From Cryptomeria japonica (lineage: Eukaryota; Streptophyta; Pinopsida; Cupressales; Cupressaceae), in the NCBI RefSeq assembly GCF_030272615.1, contig NC_081415.1, positions 193,052,695 through 193,116,694 on the forward strand: DNA of 64,000 nt. Reading direction: 5' to 3'. This document shows positions 12,224-23,875 of the stretch, piece after piece. Position 1 is the stretch's first letter. Every line of letters begins with the position of its first letter. The notes below the pieces were generated by a model. It was not told the DNA's origin. It made no database searches and worked only from the letters and a program-made list of their open reading frames with translations. The translations under genes were made by a program, and so were the position numbers.

Positions 12224-13123
12224 TCACAATTGACTTATGTTCTTAGGTGATTCCATCTCCATAATAGCTTTGACTTTTTTAGGATCTACTTCAATGCCAC
12301 GAGCTGATATAATGTACCCAAGGAGCTTTCCAGAGGTTACCCCAAATGCACATTTCTTTGGATTTAATCTCAATTGATATCTTTCCAGCCTATCAAAAAT
12401 CTTGCTTAAAATGTTCAAATGTTCTTTTCTTGTGTGAGATTTTGCAAGTATGTCATCGACATAATCTTCCATAAATGTATGCATCATATCATGGAAAATT
12501 GTCATCATGGCCCTTTGATAAGTCGCTCCTGCATTCTTAAGCCCAAATGGCATAACATTCTAGCAATATGTTCCCTATGCACAGGTGAAAGTTGTCTTCT
12601 CTTGATCTTCAGGTGCGATTCTTATTTTATTATATCCTAAGAAGCCATCCATTAATGAAAACATCTCATGTCCTACTGATAAGTCCACTATGATATCAAT
12701 GTTTGGTAGCGGGAAATCATCTTTTGGACATGCTTTATTCAAATCTCTGAAATATGTATAGACCCTTATGCTTTTATTTGGCTTTGATACTGGTACAATA
12801 ATTGAGACCCATTCTGGATCAGCAATTGGTCTTATAAAACCCACTTCTAATAGCTTCTTCAACTTGGTTTTTACAAGGAGAGCAATATGCGGATGCATCT
12901 TTCTTAGCTTTTGATTAATGGGTTTTGCTTTTAAATCCACATTAAGATGATGCATGATAAGATCTAGATTAAGACCTGGCATATCTGCATAAGACCAAGC
13001 AAAATTTGTTTGTCTTTGCGTAAAGAATTTCATGTATTCTTTTCTCTCTTTTTCTAATAATGAGGCAGCCAAATGAAGTATTTTAGGATCCTTTGATGTA
13101 CCAATGTTTACTCTTTCTGTCAA
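12224..13123 (-). pseudogene. Element C reverse transcriptase region
   Basis: The fingers/palm start is seen as KKLLEVGFIRPI, then a WVSIIVPVSKPN stretch, RDLNKACPKDDFPLP and a DGFLGYNKI segment. After two stops comes MPFGLKNAGATYQRAM, with the catalytic box as YVDDILAKS. The LDG..GY..I.. and YVDD order is typical of Ty3/gypsy RT. Broken by TAG codons at about 12560-12574 and by a stop at about 12220. Confidence 0.93.
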
Positions 13124-15001
13124 TTATATCAGGATAGTAGATCTCTCTTGAAAATATGTAGGAAGAATGTCAAACTTTCCATTTTCTGGTGCCTCAAGAA
13201 GGTTTTCACCATTAGATACATCCTTTGTTTTAACTTTTGATTGATCTAATGTTGCCATGTAATGGTTTTCAACAATAGGTCTCTTTCCTTGTTTTATTTC
13301 ATTTTTGCGACTAGAAAGTTTGGCATTCTTCGGACTATGAGAAATATCACTTGATTCTGCAATGGAAGATATCTTAGGTGGGATGGGTTTGACAACGTTA
13401 AGGTATACAACTAATTCATGATCATTGGAAAAGACATTTAGTTCGGGGTTGTCTAAATTATCCCAATCAATTAGTTCAGGATGTAGAAGGAGTAAGTCAT
13501 AATCACTATCATCATTAGGTGTTTCAATGTTCATGACATAATAATCTTAACATGGCATAGAATAGGTACTATCATAGATTAAATATTTTTGAGAATTGTC
13601 TTTCTCAAGCGTTTCCGAATTAGTCTTAACAAAATTTATATTAGCATTTTGTAGTTCACACTCAAATGGTTCTTCAACTAATGTTTGTCCCTTAAATGAA
13701 TGGATTATATCCACACGCACATCTTTGATACTACAAATTCCTTCTTGATTGACCTCATTTGCATTTAGAAGTTGACATATTTGTGCACATGGTAAAGTGG
13801 ATTCTTTTAATAAATTTTGTCTCATTTCAAACTCAACTTCTTCTGGACTAATAGTCAATCCAACTTGACTATCTCTTAGTTCTTCTATGGTTCTTCCATA
13901 TATGATCTTTGTTTGTGCTTCTTGTGGCATTGCTTCTCTGTCTTTGTCATTCCCTTTTCTTTTTGCATATGCCTCTTTTCTCTAAATTTTGAGTTTCTCT
14001 TGTCTTCTTTCTAACTTCATCTTTTGTTCTGCAATAGACAAGTCTTCTTTTGTGATGGCTGCTTGATCTTCATTGTGTTCCATATTTGATGTAGTGGATA
14101 AGGCATTTGGACCCCATTCATATTCATTGGAATCTATTTCTGAATCCTGATCTAAGATTACTTCACTATACCATACTGGAATGCCATATGGTGCAAAAAT
14201 TTCTCTGATTTCTGTCATCTCTATTTTTACTACTTTTGGAATATCTTGTTCAGATTTTGCCTTTGTTTGTATTTTCAGAACTTGTTGACAAGATTTTTCT
14301 TTATCTTTGATGGTAGTCTCCTCTTCTTTCTTTTCATGTTCTTTTTGCTTCTTTTGTTTATTGGTTACTATTTCGGCCGCTTGATGTAGCTTTTCTTGCC
14401 AATTTTCTTCTTTAGAAACTGATTTCTTTCTCCATTTTTGCTGTTGATGATTATGTTGCTTTTGATTGGATTTTAGATATCCAAGTCCAGATTTATCTTC
14501 TATGGATTGTGAGTGCGGACAAATAGGTTCTGAAATACCTTGATATTGCTTACCAATTGGTCCTTTTCCTTCATATCCCATTTTTTGCATAATTTCATAT
14601 CCTTTGCCATATTATTTTATGGGAATATTGACTTCTGCTGCTGTTGCTATAGTTTTATCTTCATCCTTGTACAACCAACCAAGAATATCTTTGTCTTCAT
14701 TTTCCTCTTCAAGAGTTCCAGCACTAACAAAGGTTCCTTTAAACATATGTTTTGATTTTCCTGATGTCTTTGATTGAATATCTGTAGGCTTTCCATATGA
14801 CTTAGGGGAAAGTGGAAAATTTTGCAAAGAATACTTTCTCATTCCTTCATCATTTAACTTGAGTTGTTCTTCAAAAGTTTCCCATATCTTTGCTTGAATT
14901 TCTTTGGTAGGATATACTAATTCTCTGTAATGCAGAACTCTTGTATCTTGTGTTGGCTTCAAATTATTGCAATATTAACTAGAATATGCAATTATAGTGA
15001 T
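13124..15001 (-). pseudogene. Element C protease-RT linker with G-patch-like motif
   Basis: Four open segments in one frame (14612-14962, 13982-14590, 13547-13930, 13124-13534). At the start of the second, MQKMGYEGKGPIGKQYQG followed after about 14 residues by KSGLGYL matches the G-patch pattern (hydrophobic-G-x2-G-x-G-G followed by GLG). After it comes a Lys/Glu-rich coiled-coil-like stretch (about residues 60-100 of the segment). G-patch motifs bind RNA or activate DEAH helicases, and one is known at the protease C-terminus of betaretroviruses. The role in this plant element is inferred only. Confidence 0.7.
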
Positions 15002-15439
15002 TTATTTTCCTTCATGAGGAAATTTCACACATTGATGATATGTAGAAGGAATTGCTTGCATCTTGTGAATCCATGGTCTCCCTAGAAGAATTTTGTAGGA
15101 GAGGTTCAAACCTAAAACTTGACACAATGTATCCTTTTCCATAGGTCCTATCCTTATTGGTAGCACAACAGTTCCCTTAGAAGAACGCTTTGCTTCATCA
15201 TAAGCTTTGATGGTTATTTTCTTTTTCGGATCTACTGCATTCTCTGAATATCCCAAAGCTTTTATCAAACTTAATGCACAAATGTTTAAGCCAGCTCCTC
15301 CATCTATAAGCACACGTTTGAAATGAGTTTTATTTATGGAGACTTCAACATGTAATGGAGCATTGTGAGGATGTTGTAAGGACGCGTCATCATTTTCAGA
15401 AAATGATAAGCAATGAGGAGCTATAAGGTGTCCTACCAT
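15002..15439 (-). pseudogene. Element C aspartic protease region
   Basis: 145 open residues. The active-site motif is VLIDGGAGLNIC (DGGA in place of the usual DSGA), followed by an ITIKAYDEAKRSSKG segment and ILLGRPWIHKMQAIPSTYHQ. These match the protease of Tat-type plant gypsy elements, which processes the polyprotein. It is in frame with gag upstream and with the linker downstream, separated by stops at about 15440-15448. Confidence 0.88.
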
Positions 15440-15899
15440 ATTTTGGAACTAATCTACATCCAAATCTTTTGAAACTGTTGTTTCCAGTAAAGCTTTCTCC
15501 AAAATGTCCTTATGCATAGGTGAAATCTTGAGAAGTTCAAGAATTGATATTTGAGCAGGTATTTTTTGTAATTGCTCTACTAAATTGTATTGTTGTGGAT
15601 TGAGTGTTGGATCCTTTTCTACACCTGGAAAGGTAACCTTTTCTTTTCTTCTCATGATAACATTGATTGGTTCTGAAGATGAATTTTCGTTAACAATGAT
15701 TACATTAACCACATCATCGTATGTATAAGTGTAATTCACTTTGGCTTTTCCTTTGTAATCTTTTAATTGGGACAATTCACCTTTGTCATAATTCGGAAGT
15801 GGATTTTTAAAAGACAAGTGTGATTCATTTGTCTTATGGCTATCCACTGTAATGGTTCCATTATTGATTAGTTCTTGGATAAGGTTTTTCAATCACTGA

Positions 15900-17347
15900 C
15901 AATCATTTGTTAGGTGTCCTTTATTTCGATGATAATTGCAAAAATGATTATCATTCCACCAATTAGGCTTGACTGGTGGTTCATAATTTCTTGCTTCTGG
16001 TAGAACAATTAATTTGTTGGCAAGCAAAGTTTTTAGAGCTGATTCCAAAGATTCTCCAATGTTTATGAATTTCCTTCGAGGATTGGAGAAAAAGGACTTA
16101 GCTTTATTATTTTCTGGATTGTTATTGTTGGGGTTTTGACTTGATAGATTGAAAATTGGTTGTTGTTGTTTTGTAGTACTATTATCATCATTCCCTTCAT
16201 TGTCAACATTTCTATTCTTTGACTAGAACTTGGGTTTGTCATTGTTGTTGTTGTTGTATTATGAATTATTGTAAAGTTTTAGTTCTCCTTTCTTTACCAT
16301 TGCATTCTTTATTTTAAGACCATTCTCAATCATTTTGGCAAAAGAGGGAGGACATTGCATCCTTAGTCAATAACTCATTTCACTGATAAGATTATCAATG
16401 AATATGTCCATCTTTTCTTGATCAGGTACATCTTAGGGATACCTTGTAAACATGTGTTTCCATCATTATAAGAAAATGATAAAGGATTCACCATTCTTTT
16501 GTTTAACATTGCAGAGATCCAACATTGTTATTTCATTCCTTATATTATAGGAGTATTGTGAAATAAACCTATTCACAAGTTCTTCAAAGGATTTGATTCC
16601 AGATGGTAATCTTGAAAACCACTCCATTGATTGTCCATTTAAACTCCTATGAAAAAGATGCATAAGGTAAGTTTCATCATGAGAAAATTCCATGCTCATA
16701 GTACAAAACTCCCTAATGTGATCTTGGGGATCAGATTTTCCATCGTATTTGTCGTATTTAGGAATCTTGCAATGTTGCGGAAATGGTATCATATTCAGAT
16801 TTTTATCAAAAGGATATGGGCATATATCTTCTAATGAATATTTCTTGGAGTTTGTCCCATTTTGCATGTCTTGTATCTGTTGTTGTAGAGTTTGTATTTC
16901 TTGATTAAGGTTTGATAATGGATTATCCATATGGTTTTTCCATGTTTCTTCGTGAGTTCTTTTGTCACTATGCTCTTTTCTTTTATCATCCCTTTCTTTC
17001 CTTGTTTCTTTGTTACATTCTTTGTTCACATCTTTGTTATTTGGTTCATCTGTGTTTTGGGTGTTACTTTCCTCTACATCTTGTTTCAAGCTTTCTATGT
17101 TAAATTCTTGTGGTAGTTTAGCTCCAGATTTTGCCAACATCAAAAGATATTTTTCTTTTTGTTTTGCCAACAATTTTTCCATTAGCTTATCAAATTTGAA
17201 ATCTTGCTCAAGGTATCTAATGGTGGTATTGACTACTTCTTCATCAACAATGGTAAATCCAAAAGTGTGGAATGCAGGATTATCTTCTTCTTCCATTTTT
17301 TGTTGTTTTCTAAGTTGTTCGTGTTGGGCTCTAGTCCAAACTGGCAT
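15900..17347 (-). pseudogene. Element C gag (capsid-like) region
   Basis: The open part 16466-17347 gives 293 residues. The N-terminus is charged, with a coiled-coil stretch (LNQEIQTLQQQIQDMQ, about residue 148). It is followed by the Retrotrans_gag signature: IPKYDKYDGKSDPQDHI, then a SLNGQSMEWFSRLP segment and an F..QY motif. This is the particle-forming protein of Ty3/gypsy elements. It continues in the same frame to about 15900 through several stops; the expected CCHC knuckle is not clear there. Strongly charged KE-rich residues 110-140 are unusual. Confidence 0.88.
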
Positions 17348-19469
17348 GTGATTATCTCAAAGTTGTTGAAATTTCCAAAGGACAAAGTCAATAGGAGATT
17401 ATTGGTTTAGGAAGATATGTCTTGTTGATCTTACCACTATCATTTGTTTGTTGGGATAAAGCGTCTCTTTGTTGAAAGACACATCACCATCAAATTTTGT
17501 ACTACAGCCATGTAAGTAGTGACGAAAACGGTGTAGGAATGTCCTATGTTTCAATAAGATCTTGCGATTGATATACAAGAATTTTATCCTTTTCTGAGTA
17601 GCTTTATACCTAGGTTTTCTTTTCTTAAGGTGATACTTAAAAGTCATATAAGCATTTGTCAATTCACAAGTTTGTTTGATTCCAATGTTGGTGCGATTTT
17701 GGTTTTGATATAACCTAGGTCCAAAATAGGAAATATATATCCAAGATTAGGAACCTAGTATGGATTTGATCAAGCTTCGTGATAGAGGATTTGATTATCC
17801 TGATGAGAAACTTGACAAAGATGTTGATTTTTTTTCACTTAAGATGGTTGAATCGATAGCTTGTTGAATGTTGATGTTTATATAACCTTTTGAGTATAAC
17901 TTGTTGGATTAGTAACCTAGTTGTTTGAGCTAGTTTGAAAAGTATGTGATGGTTTAGAGACAAACCTACTTCAAGAATTATTTTGATGTTGATGTTTTGA
18001 CACTTTGATTTTGATCTGGTGTTTCAAGTGTTGGAAAGCTTTTGTATTCCCCTTTTTGAGCAAAATTTTTCAGCAATTTGTTGGATTTTTGCTCACTTGT
18101 AGATGATAATTTTCTTCAAATTTTGACCATTTGGAACATGTTACAGACATAGAAGACACAATATTTAATAAACAAAATGCACAAGCAAGTAAAATTCCTA
18201 TGGCAATTTGAGACAATATTTATTGAATTTCACATGGGGTTTCCTCCGAGGCTACGCTATTCAAAACAGATATTTAGATGCTTGACCCCACTGGTTCCAC
18301 CCTCGACACTCACTTCTTCGAGGCAGCCAAGCACCAGTTTCCATGAAAACTCCCCATGGAAAACTTTATATCTCTACTAGGAACCATATGTATGTGAGCC
18401 GCTTCAGAGGTCCAACCTCCTGCGCCAACAACTAGAAGAATTTTGGCAACTAGTACAAGTGGTGCTCTTAAATACAGAAGGTTCCCAACCTATAGAGGTT
18501 ACGATCCGTAGGGTTTATGGGGAAACATAGTATCAGTATGAACTTATCAGCACATGTTGTTTGGGACTTTCATCACAAACATGATTTATTTATAGTGGAT
18601 TGGAAGGACTCAGTATTAGCCTGTTTCCACTTTAGGTCGTTCCCCTCTCACTGGCCCCCTCAAGGCAGCTCGGGAAGGTAGGCCCTCTAAATGATTTAAT
18701 TGCTTGAAAGTAAAGAAAGCGTAAAAGAGTGGGTTTGGCTTTTTGGTCACCCAATTAAGGGGAGAGCATATATCTACCACTTTCGAGACACGGAATACAA
18801 GCGTTCTTTATAACCTTTTCAAAGCAATTTGTTGGCTAAGTCCTATTTGAAGATGTTGCTCCAAGAAGCATGGTGTTCGTTTTAGCCCTTTTAAAAGTCT
18901 ATGTGCAACTATTTTAGAAATAAATACTGAAAATGCAAGTTGCATGCTGTCAATTCATCCTCTTAGTTAAACTAGATGAACAAGATATGATATATTACTT
19001 CCCAAATGAAGAATTTTAATTAACTAGATGATGAAATGCATAAAATTCGCCTTAAATGCCATCCTGCACATGCATGTTAGTAGTTTGAAAAATCTGATTT
19101 CTTGGACATTCAGACCTGCAAGAAAATTTTGTCAATTTTATAAACAGAAGCGCTAATCTAACATATGCACTATCTTTTTGCTCAAAAGCGCTAACCTAGA
19201 CTATAAAAGCGCTGCTCTATGTATACAAAAGCGCAATTTCTTTGACATATGCGCTAACCTAGGACACAAATGCACAAACTTGTAATGCAAATGCACATAC
19301 TTTAAGACAAAAGCGCTAACCTAGAATGCTCATGCGCTAACCTAGAAGGCAAATGCGCTAACCTGCAGAACAAAAGCACTGTCAGAATTTACACATGAGT
19401 GAATCTGCATTACAAATGTGTTAATTTCATTGTTTGTGAGATTTTTAAAGGTATATGCGAGGTCCATGA
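17348..19469. other. Element C 5' leader (non-coding)
   Basis: About 2.1 kb between gag ATG and the PBS. Contains a short minus ORF (17399-17662) with no recognised domain. A GC-richer block at 18230-18700 has no coding signature. The 3' part is the GCGCTAACCTAG repeat array, listed separately. Confidence 0.6.
19140..19400. repeat. Degenerate GCGCTAACCTAG repeat array (5' side of C)
   Basis: About ten units of AAAGCGCTAACCTAG / CATATGCGCTAACCTAG / AAATGCACA spaced 18-30 bp. On the element's sense strand these read CTAGGTTAGCGC, whereas the array at 4920-5180 reads GCATATGCGCTAA on that strand. The two arrays are therefore complementary. Confidence 0.8.
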
Positions 19470-19477
19470 GCCCCAAA

Positions 19478-19490
19478 GTGGGTGCCAAAA
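19478..19490 (-). other. Primer-binding site of element C
   Basis: Reads TTTTGGCACCCAC on minus, immediately after the CACA end of the 5' LTR, and continues TTTGGGGC. It resembles the TGGCGCCCAC-type PBS of large plant gypsy elements. The tRNA partner was not determined. Confidence 0.7.
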
Positions 19491-20614
19491 TGTGTCGACT
19501 TGAATTTCATCCTCAAAATACTTCCTGCAATAAGTTAGTTTCACAAAATACAAATGAAAATGCTATAGGAAATCCAAATTCAACCAATGAAACTGCATGA
19601 AATACATATTAAATTAAAACATTATTTTTACCTTCATGGCTTATGTCCTATCGTGTCCTAACTCCACTATTCCTGGTTGCAGATGGTGTGCTCTCAGACA
19701 ATGCACCGATGGCTTCCAAGATAGCATATGAAGAATGAACTGATAACTTGTAGTTAACTGATAGTATGATATGCAAATACTACATGATTATGCTAAAATG
19801 ATATTTGTTATTTGCTATTTGCTTCAAAAACTCACAGATGCATATAATTGATTTGAAGACTATTTTGAAGACTAACTCTCTCTCAACTGAAACTCTTGAT
19901 TTTATAGACCTTGAGAGGATTAGATTATGTGACTCAGATCAACGGTCTTGATCAGATCTATAGATTTGAATGGCTATGAGCAAAGGTGAAGCTTGAGAGA
20001 AAGGGGGAAGGAGAAGACAAGTGTCACTCATCTCACCTTAACTGGATTGCTGACTGAGGGAATCTAGGGATGGTTGGGGGAAATTTAGGCATGAGAGGAC
20101 AAGTGGACTCAAGTCCTTCCTAAGATGTAGAGGGTGTTGGAAAGAATATAGGAAATGGTTATGAAATATGTGTACGTACACAAATTTCATTAAGTTTGGA
20201 AGTTGAGGATAAATGATGAATTAATATTTAAGAAATATTAATTTCCTTAGCCACATGTTTGATGAGTTGGCAAAGGGAAAATGAAGTGGAGATGGAAGGT
20301 GAGTTGGATAAGGGATTAAATAATTTAGGAAATTATTTAATATTTGAGACTATAGGATAGGAGAATAACTATTAAATATTATATATTTAATTGTTTGGAG
20401 GAGATAATTAAATATTAGATATTTAATTAACTTGGTTAGAGGATTAATTAAATATTAGATATTTAATTAATTAGAAGAATAAGATAGATGAATTAATTAA
20501 TAAAATATTAATTAATAGAAAGACACGAAAATGAATTAAATAAATTAATCTTTTCAAATTAACTATTTAATAGAAGAATAATTATTAAATAAATATAAAA
20601 TATTTATTTAATCG
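19491..20614 (-). repeat. 5' LTR of element C, main part
   Basis: 1124 bp. It continues after copia element D as 26826-26851 to give 1150 bp in total, the same as the other LTR. The last five bases AATCG (20610-20614) are one copy of the TSD of element D. Confidence 0.9.
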
Positions 20615-20985
20615 TATTGGAGTTGAGAAATACAACACCACAGTAGCCTGAAGATCTTCTTCAAGCTGAATAACCTGTTACAAGGAGAAGCAATGAAGCA
20701 ATAATCTGAAGAACTCACAAAACACAAGAAAAATATTCTCAAAAGATGAGAGCTCCAATTCACCAAAAAAGTATTGTGAAAAGATAATACAAAAAAAGAA
20801 AAATTAACCTCTAATAGGTCAATAAACCCTAAAAAGGGAAAACCCTAGGCTTGCACATAATAATTAATAAAATAATTAATTAATATGCACCTAATGTTAG
20901 CTTAAGTGTAAAAAGATAATTAGGAACTTAAAGAATTAAACAAATATTATTTAATTAATCAAGTAAAGACCCAATTACTCTAACA
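20615..20985 (-). repeat. 3' LTR of element D
   Basis: 371 bp, near-identical to 26450-26820. Ends next to the polypurine tract at 20986-20994. Confidence 0.95.
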
Positions 20986-21072
20986 CCCCCCCTTAAGCTA
21001 GACTTAGGGAGAAGCTAAAACCTAGAAAAACTATTGAAAGTATGAAAGATGGGTCCTCACAACAAGGCCTGA

Positions 21073-22520
21073 TTAGGTACCCAAATATAATGAAATCTCT
21101 ATGAAATGGAGACAAAGGAGAAAACCCAATGGGAAAAAACTCCTCTCCAAAAAGAGATAAAAGAACATGTTGAAAGAAGAAGAAGGAAGCAAGGCTTCAT
21201 AAAGACCCCCCAGGACAACTTCCTTCACCCCAAGCATAGAGCGCAACTGAAGATAGTGCGGCGATGCAAAAGGTTTTGTGAAGATGTCTGCAACCTGGTC
21301 GGAAGTGGGAATGTACTCCAGAATGAGAACACCATCCTGAATCAACTGCGGATGAAATGCATGTGAAGCTCAATGTGCTTCATCCGCTGATGCTCTACTG
21401 GGTTGCGGGAAATATGAATAGCACTCTGATTGTCACACCAAAGAACAGTGGGACTATCAGGAGGAAAACCAAACTCAATCATCAACTGTCGAAGCCATAA
21501 GATCTCCTGACTAGCGAGCACATCAGCTCGATACTTAGCTTCTGTAGATGATAATGCATGAGCAGTCTGCTTCTTGCAAGACCATGTGATAGGACCAGAG
21601 CCAAGACAGAAAACAAAGCCAAAAGTAGGCTTCCGATCAGTGACATCACCAGCCCAATCTGAGTCAGTGTAGCCAACAATGTGAGGTTCCACTGATGTGT
21701 AGTGAATGCCATGAGAACTACTGCCCTGAATGTACCTCAAAATACATTTGGTAGCTTGCCAATGACTCTCATGAGGATCATGGGAGAATCAAGAGATAAG
21801 ACCAACCACAAAGGAAATATCAGGATGGGTGTGAGTCAGGTACAACAAACTACCAACCAACTGCCTGTAAAGTGTAGAATTGACTAAAGGAGTGGGACAA
21901 GCAGTAATCAAAACAACCCTTGACTGAAATGGAGTGGGAGCAGACTTGCAATCAAGCATGCCAAAGCACTGAAGCATGCCAACAACATACTTCTGCTGGT
22001 AGAGGTAGATCCCATCAGAAGAGTGAATCACCTGAAGACCAAGGAAATAGTGCAAAAGACCAAGATTTGTCATCTCAAACTGATCCATCAAGGCACGCTG
22101 AATATGCTAAATCATAGAGGATGAGCTACTTGTGATGAGGATATCATCAACATATAGCACAAGAATCAAGATGTCATCCTCAAGAAGTTGAATGTACACT
22201 ATGTGATCAGAATGACTATGGGAGAACCCAGTGGAGAGCAAGAAAGAGTCCATCTTCTCATACCAAGCCCGAGGGGCCTGTTTGAGACCATACAATGAAC
22301 GTCGAAGTCTGCAAACCAAAGAACTATCCTGCACAAATCTGTGAGGTTGCTCCATGTAGATTTCCTCTTGTAGATCCCCATGCAAGAAGACACTCTTCAC
22401 ATCCATCTGAAAAATAGGCCAACTCCGAGAAGCTGCAAGAGATAGTACAAAGCAAATGGAGTTCATCTTGGTGATAGGGGCAAATGTCTCAGAGTAATCA
22501 ATACCCTCAACCTATGAAAA
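21073..22520 (-). pseudogene. Element D reverse transcriptase and RNase H
   Basis: RT motifs in order on minus: IFQMDVKSVFLHGDLQEEIY, CRLRRSLYGLKQAPRAWYEK, and LVLYVDDILITS at the catalytic YVDD (about 22125-22160). These are followed by a MTNLGLLHYFLGLQV segment. RNase H shows GYTDSDWAGDVTDRKPTFG, an ALSSTEAKYRA motif and LWCDNQSAIHI. Stops near 22100 and 21785 and a frame change near 21342 interrupt it. The C-terminal end (IPTSDQVADIFTKP) is typical of copia RNase H. Confidence 0.93.
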
Positions 22521-23875
22521 GCATTTCGCAACAAGATGTGCTTTGTACTAATCAATGGAACCATCAGCAACATACTTAGTGCGATACAACCAGCGGCACC
22601 TAACCATCTTTCTGCCCTTAGGAAGAGGACAGAGATCCCAAGTATGATTCCTCATCAAAGAAGAATACTCCTCCTCCATAGCACAATCCCACTCAGGGTG
22701 ACCTGTCACCTCTAAAAACTTCTGAGGATCATCTGAAATAGCATGACTCAAAAGACTAGAACCCACAGTATGAGAATGAATGTGACGAGTATCGGAAGGA
22801 TCACTGGCCATAGGACCTACCACCTCAACAGTAAGGCGAGTCCACTTGGGCATCTGAGGTGGAGCAGGTGGAGGTGGGGATGGTGGATCATCAACACCAT
22901 CATCAGAATCATCCTCAAAAATATCCTGAAGGGGTGCAGTGGTTGGAGTAGGCAGAGGAGTGGACACTGGAGTCAGGGTATCCATTGTGGGAAGGCGCTC
23001 ATCAAACTGAACATCCCATTGAAACAGGACCTCTCTTGAATCAGGATCAAACAACCTGTATGCCTTAACATCCTCACAGTAGCCAACAAAAATGAGTGGT
23101 CGACTCTTCTGATCCATGGATTTCCTCTGAGCATCAGGAATAAAGGCCCATGCCTCACTGCCAAATACTCAAAAAAAGGAAACATCAGGCTTGTCATGAG
23201 ACCAAGCCTCCTTAGGAGTCATATGTCAAATAGCCTTGTGAGGCATCCGATTCTGAATATAGTTGGCACAATTGACTGCCTCGGCCCAAAAAGATGAATC
23301 CATGGACCTGGACTGAATCATACAATTCGCCATATCTCATAAAGTTATGTTCTAGCGTTCAGCGACACCATTCTGCTGAGGGGTGTAGGGAATAGTAAAC
23401 CAATGCTGCAAACCATGCTCAGTACAAAAATCTTTGAAAGCCTAATTCACATACTCCCCCCATTATTTGTACATATCCGTTGAATAGAACAACCAGACTG
23501 CTTCTCTACATATGTCTTGAAGATTCAAAATGAATCAATGACATCAAACTTGTACTTAAGAAAGTACACCCATGTGCGTCTGGAGAAGTCATCAATAAAA
23601 GTGAGTACATACTTGGCCCCAGAAAAAGAAGGAGTGGGAAATGACATAAGATCACTGTGAATCAACTCCAAGGGTGCCAAAGCATGAGAGGCTCTTCCCT
23701 TTGGAAAGGGATCTTGATTATGTTTGCCAAGCACACAACTATGACAAACACCATCAGTGCAGGAAATATGTGGGAGCCCAAGCACAAGTGCCTGTGTACT
23801 CATCTGCTGAAGATATCTATAATTGACATGGCCCAGGCGCTCATGCCAAAGCTGACTCACTAAATCTACATGGTG
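22521..23875 (-). pseudogene. Element D integrase
   Basis: Begins with the gag-pre-integrase motif LWHERLGHVNYRYLQQMS. A zinc-binding C..C lies in DGVCHSCVLGKH. Core pieces include LIHSDLMSFPTPSFSGAKYV and LTFIDDFSRRTWVYFL. The downstream open segment 22548-23117 holds SRPLIFVGYCEDVKAYRLF, the copia 'GKLG-like' post-core segment. A frameshift at about 23880 separates it from the protease region, and at least one more lies between 23525 and 23117. Confidence 0.88.

Larger units (their letters stand above)
9843..17347 (-). pseudogene. Element C gag-pol polyprotein, broken
   Basis: From ATG at 17347 to about 11500 all open stretches share a single reading frame, interrupted only by stops. At about 11490 a one-base shift moves the frame, and it stays constant to the TGA at 9843-9845. 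The ancestral polyprotein would be about 2500 residues. Stops I could inspect sit where Trp or Gln codons are expected: TGG to TAG twice before the MPFGLKNA motif at about 12560, and CAG to TAG after TPYYP at 10416 and after CKQC at 10773. That fits C-to-T decay of methylated DNA. The domains are listed separately. Confidence 0.9.

Noticed and set aside
16912-17351. Four overlapping plus-strand ORFs of hydrophobic composition
   Set aside because: They are antisense to the Lys/Glu-rich gag of element C (Lys/Glu codons read as Phe/Leu/Ser in reverse).
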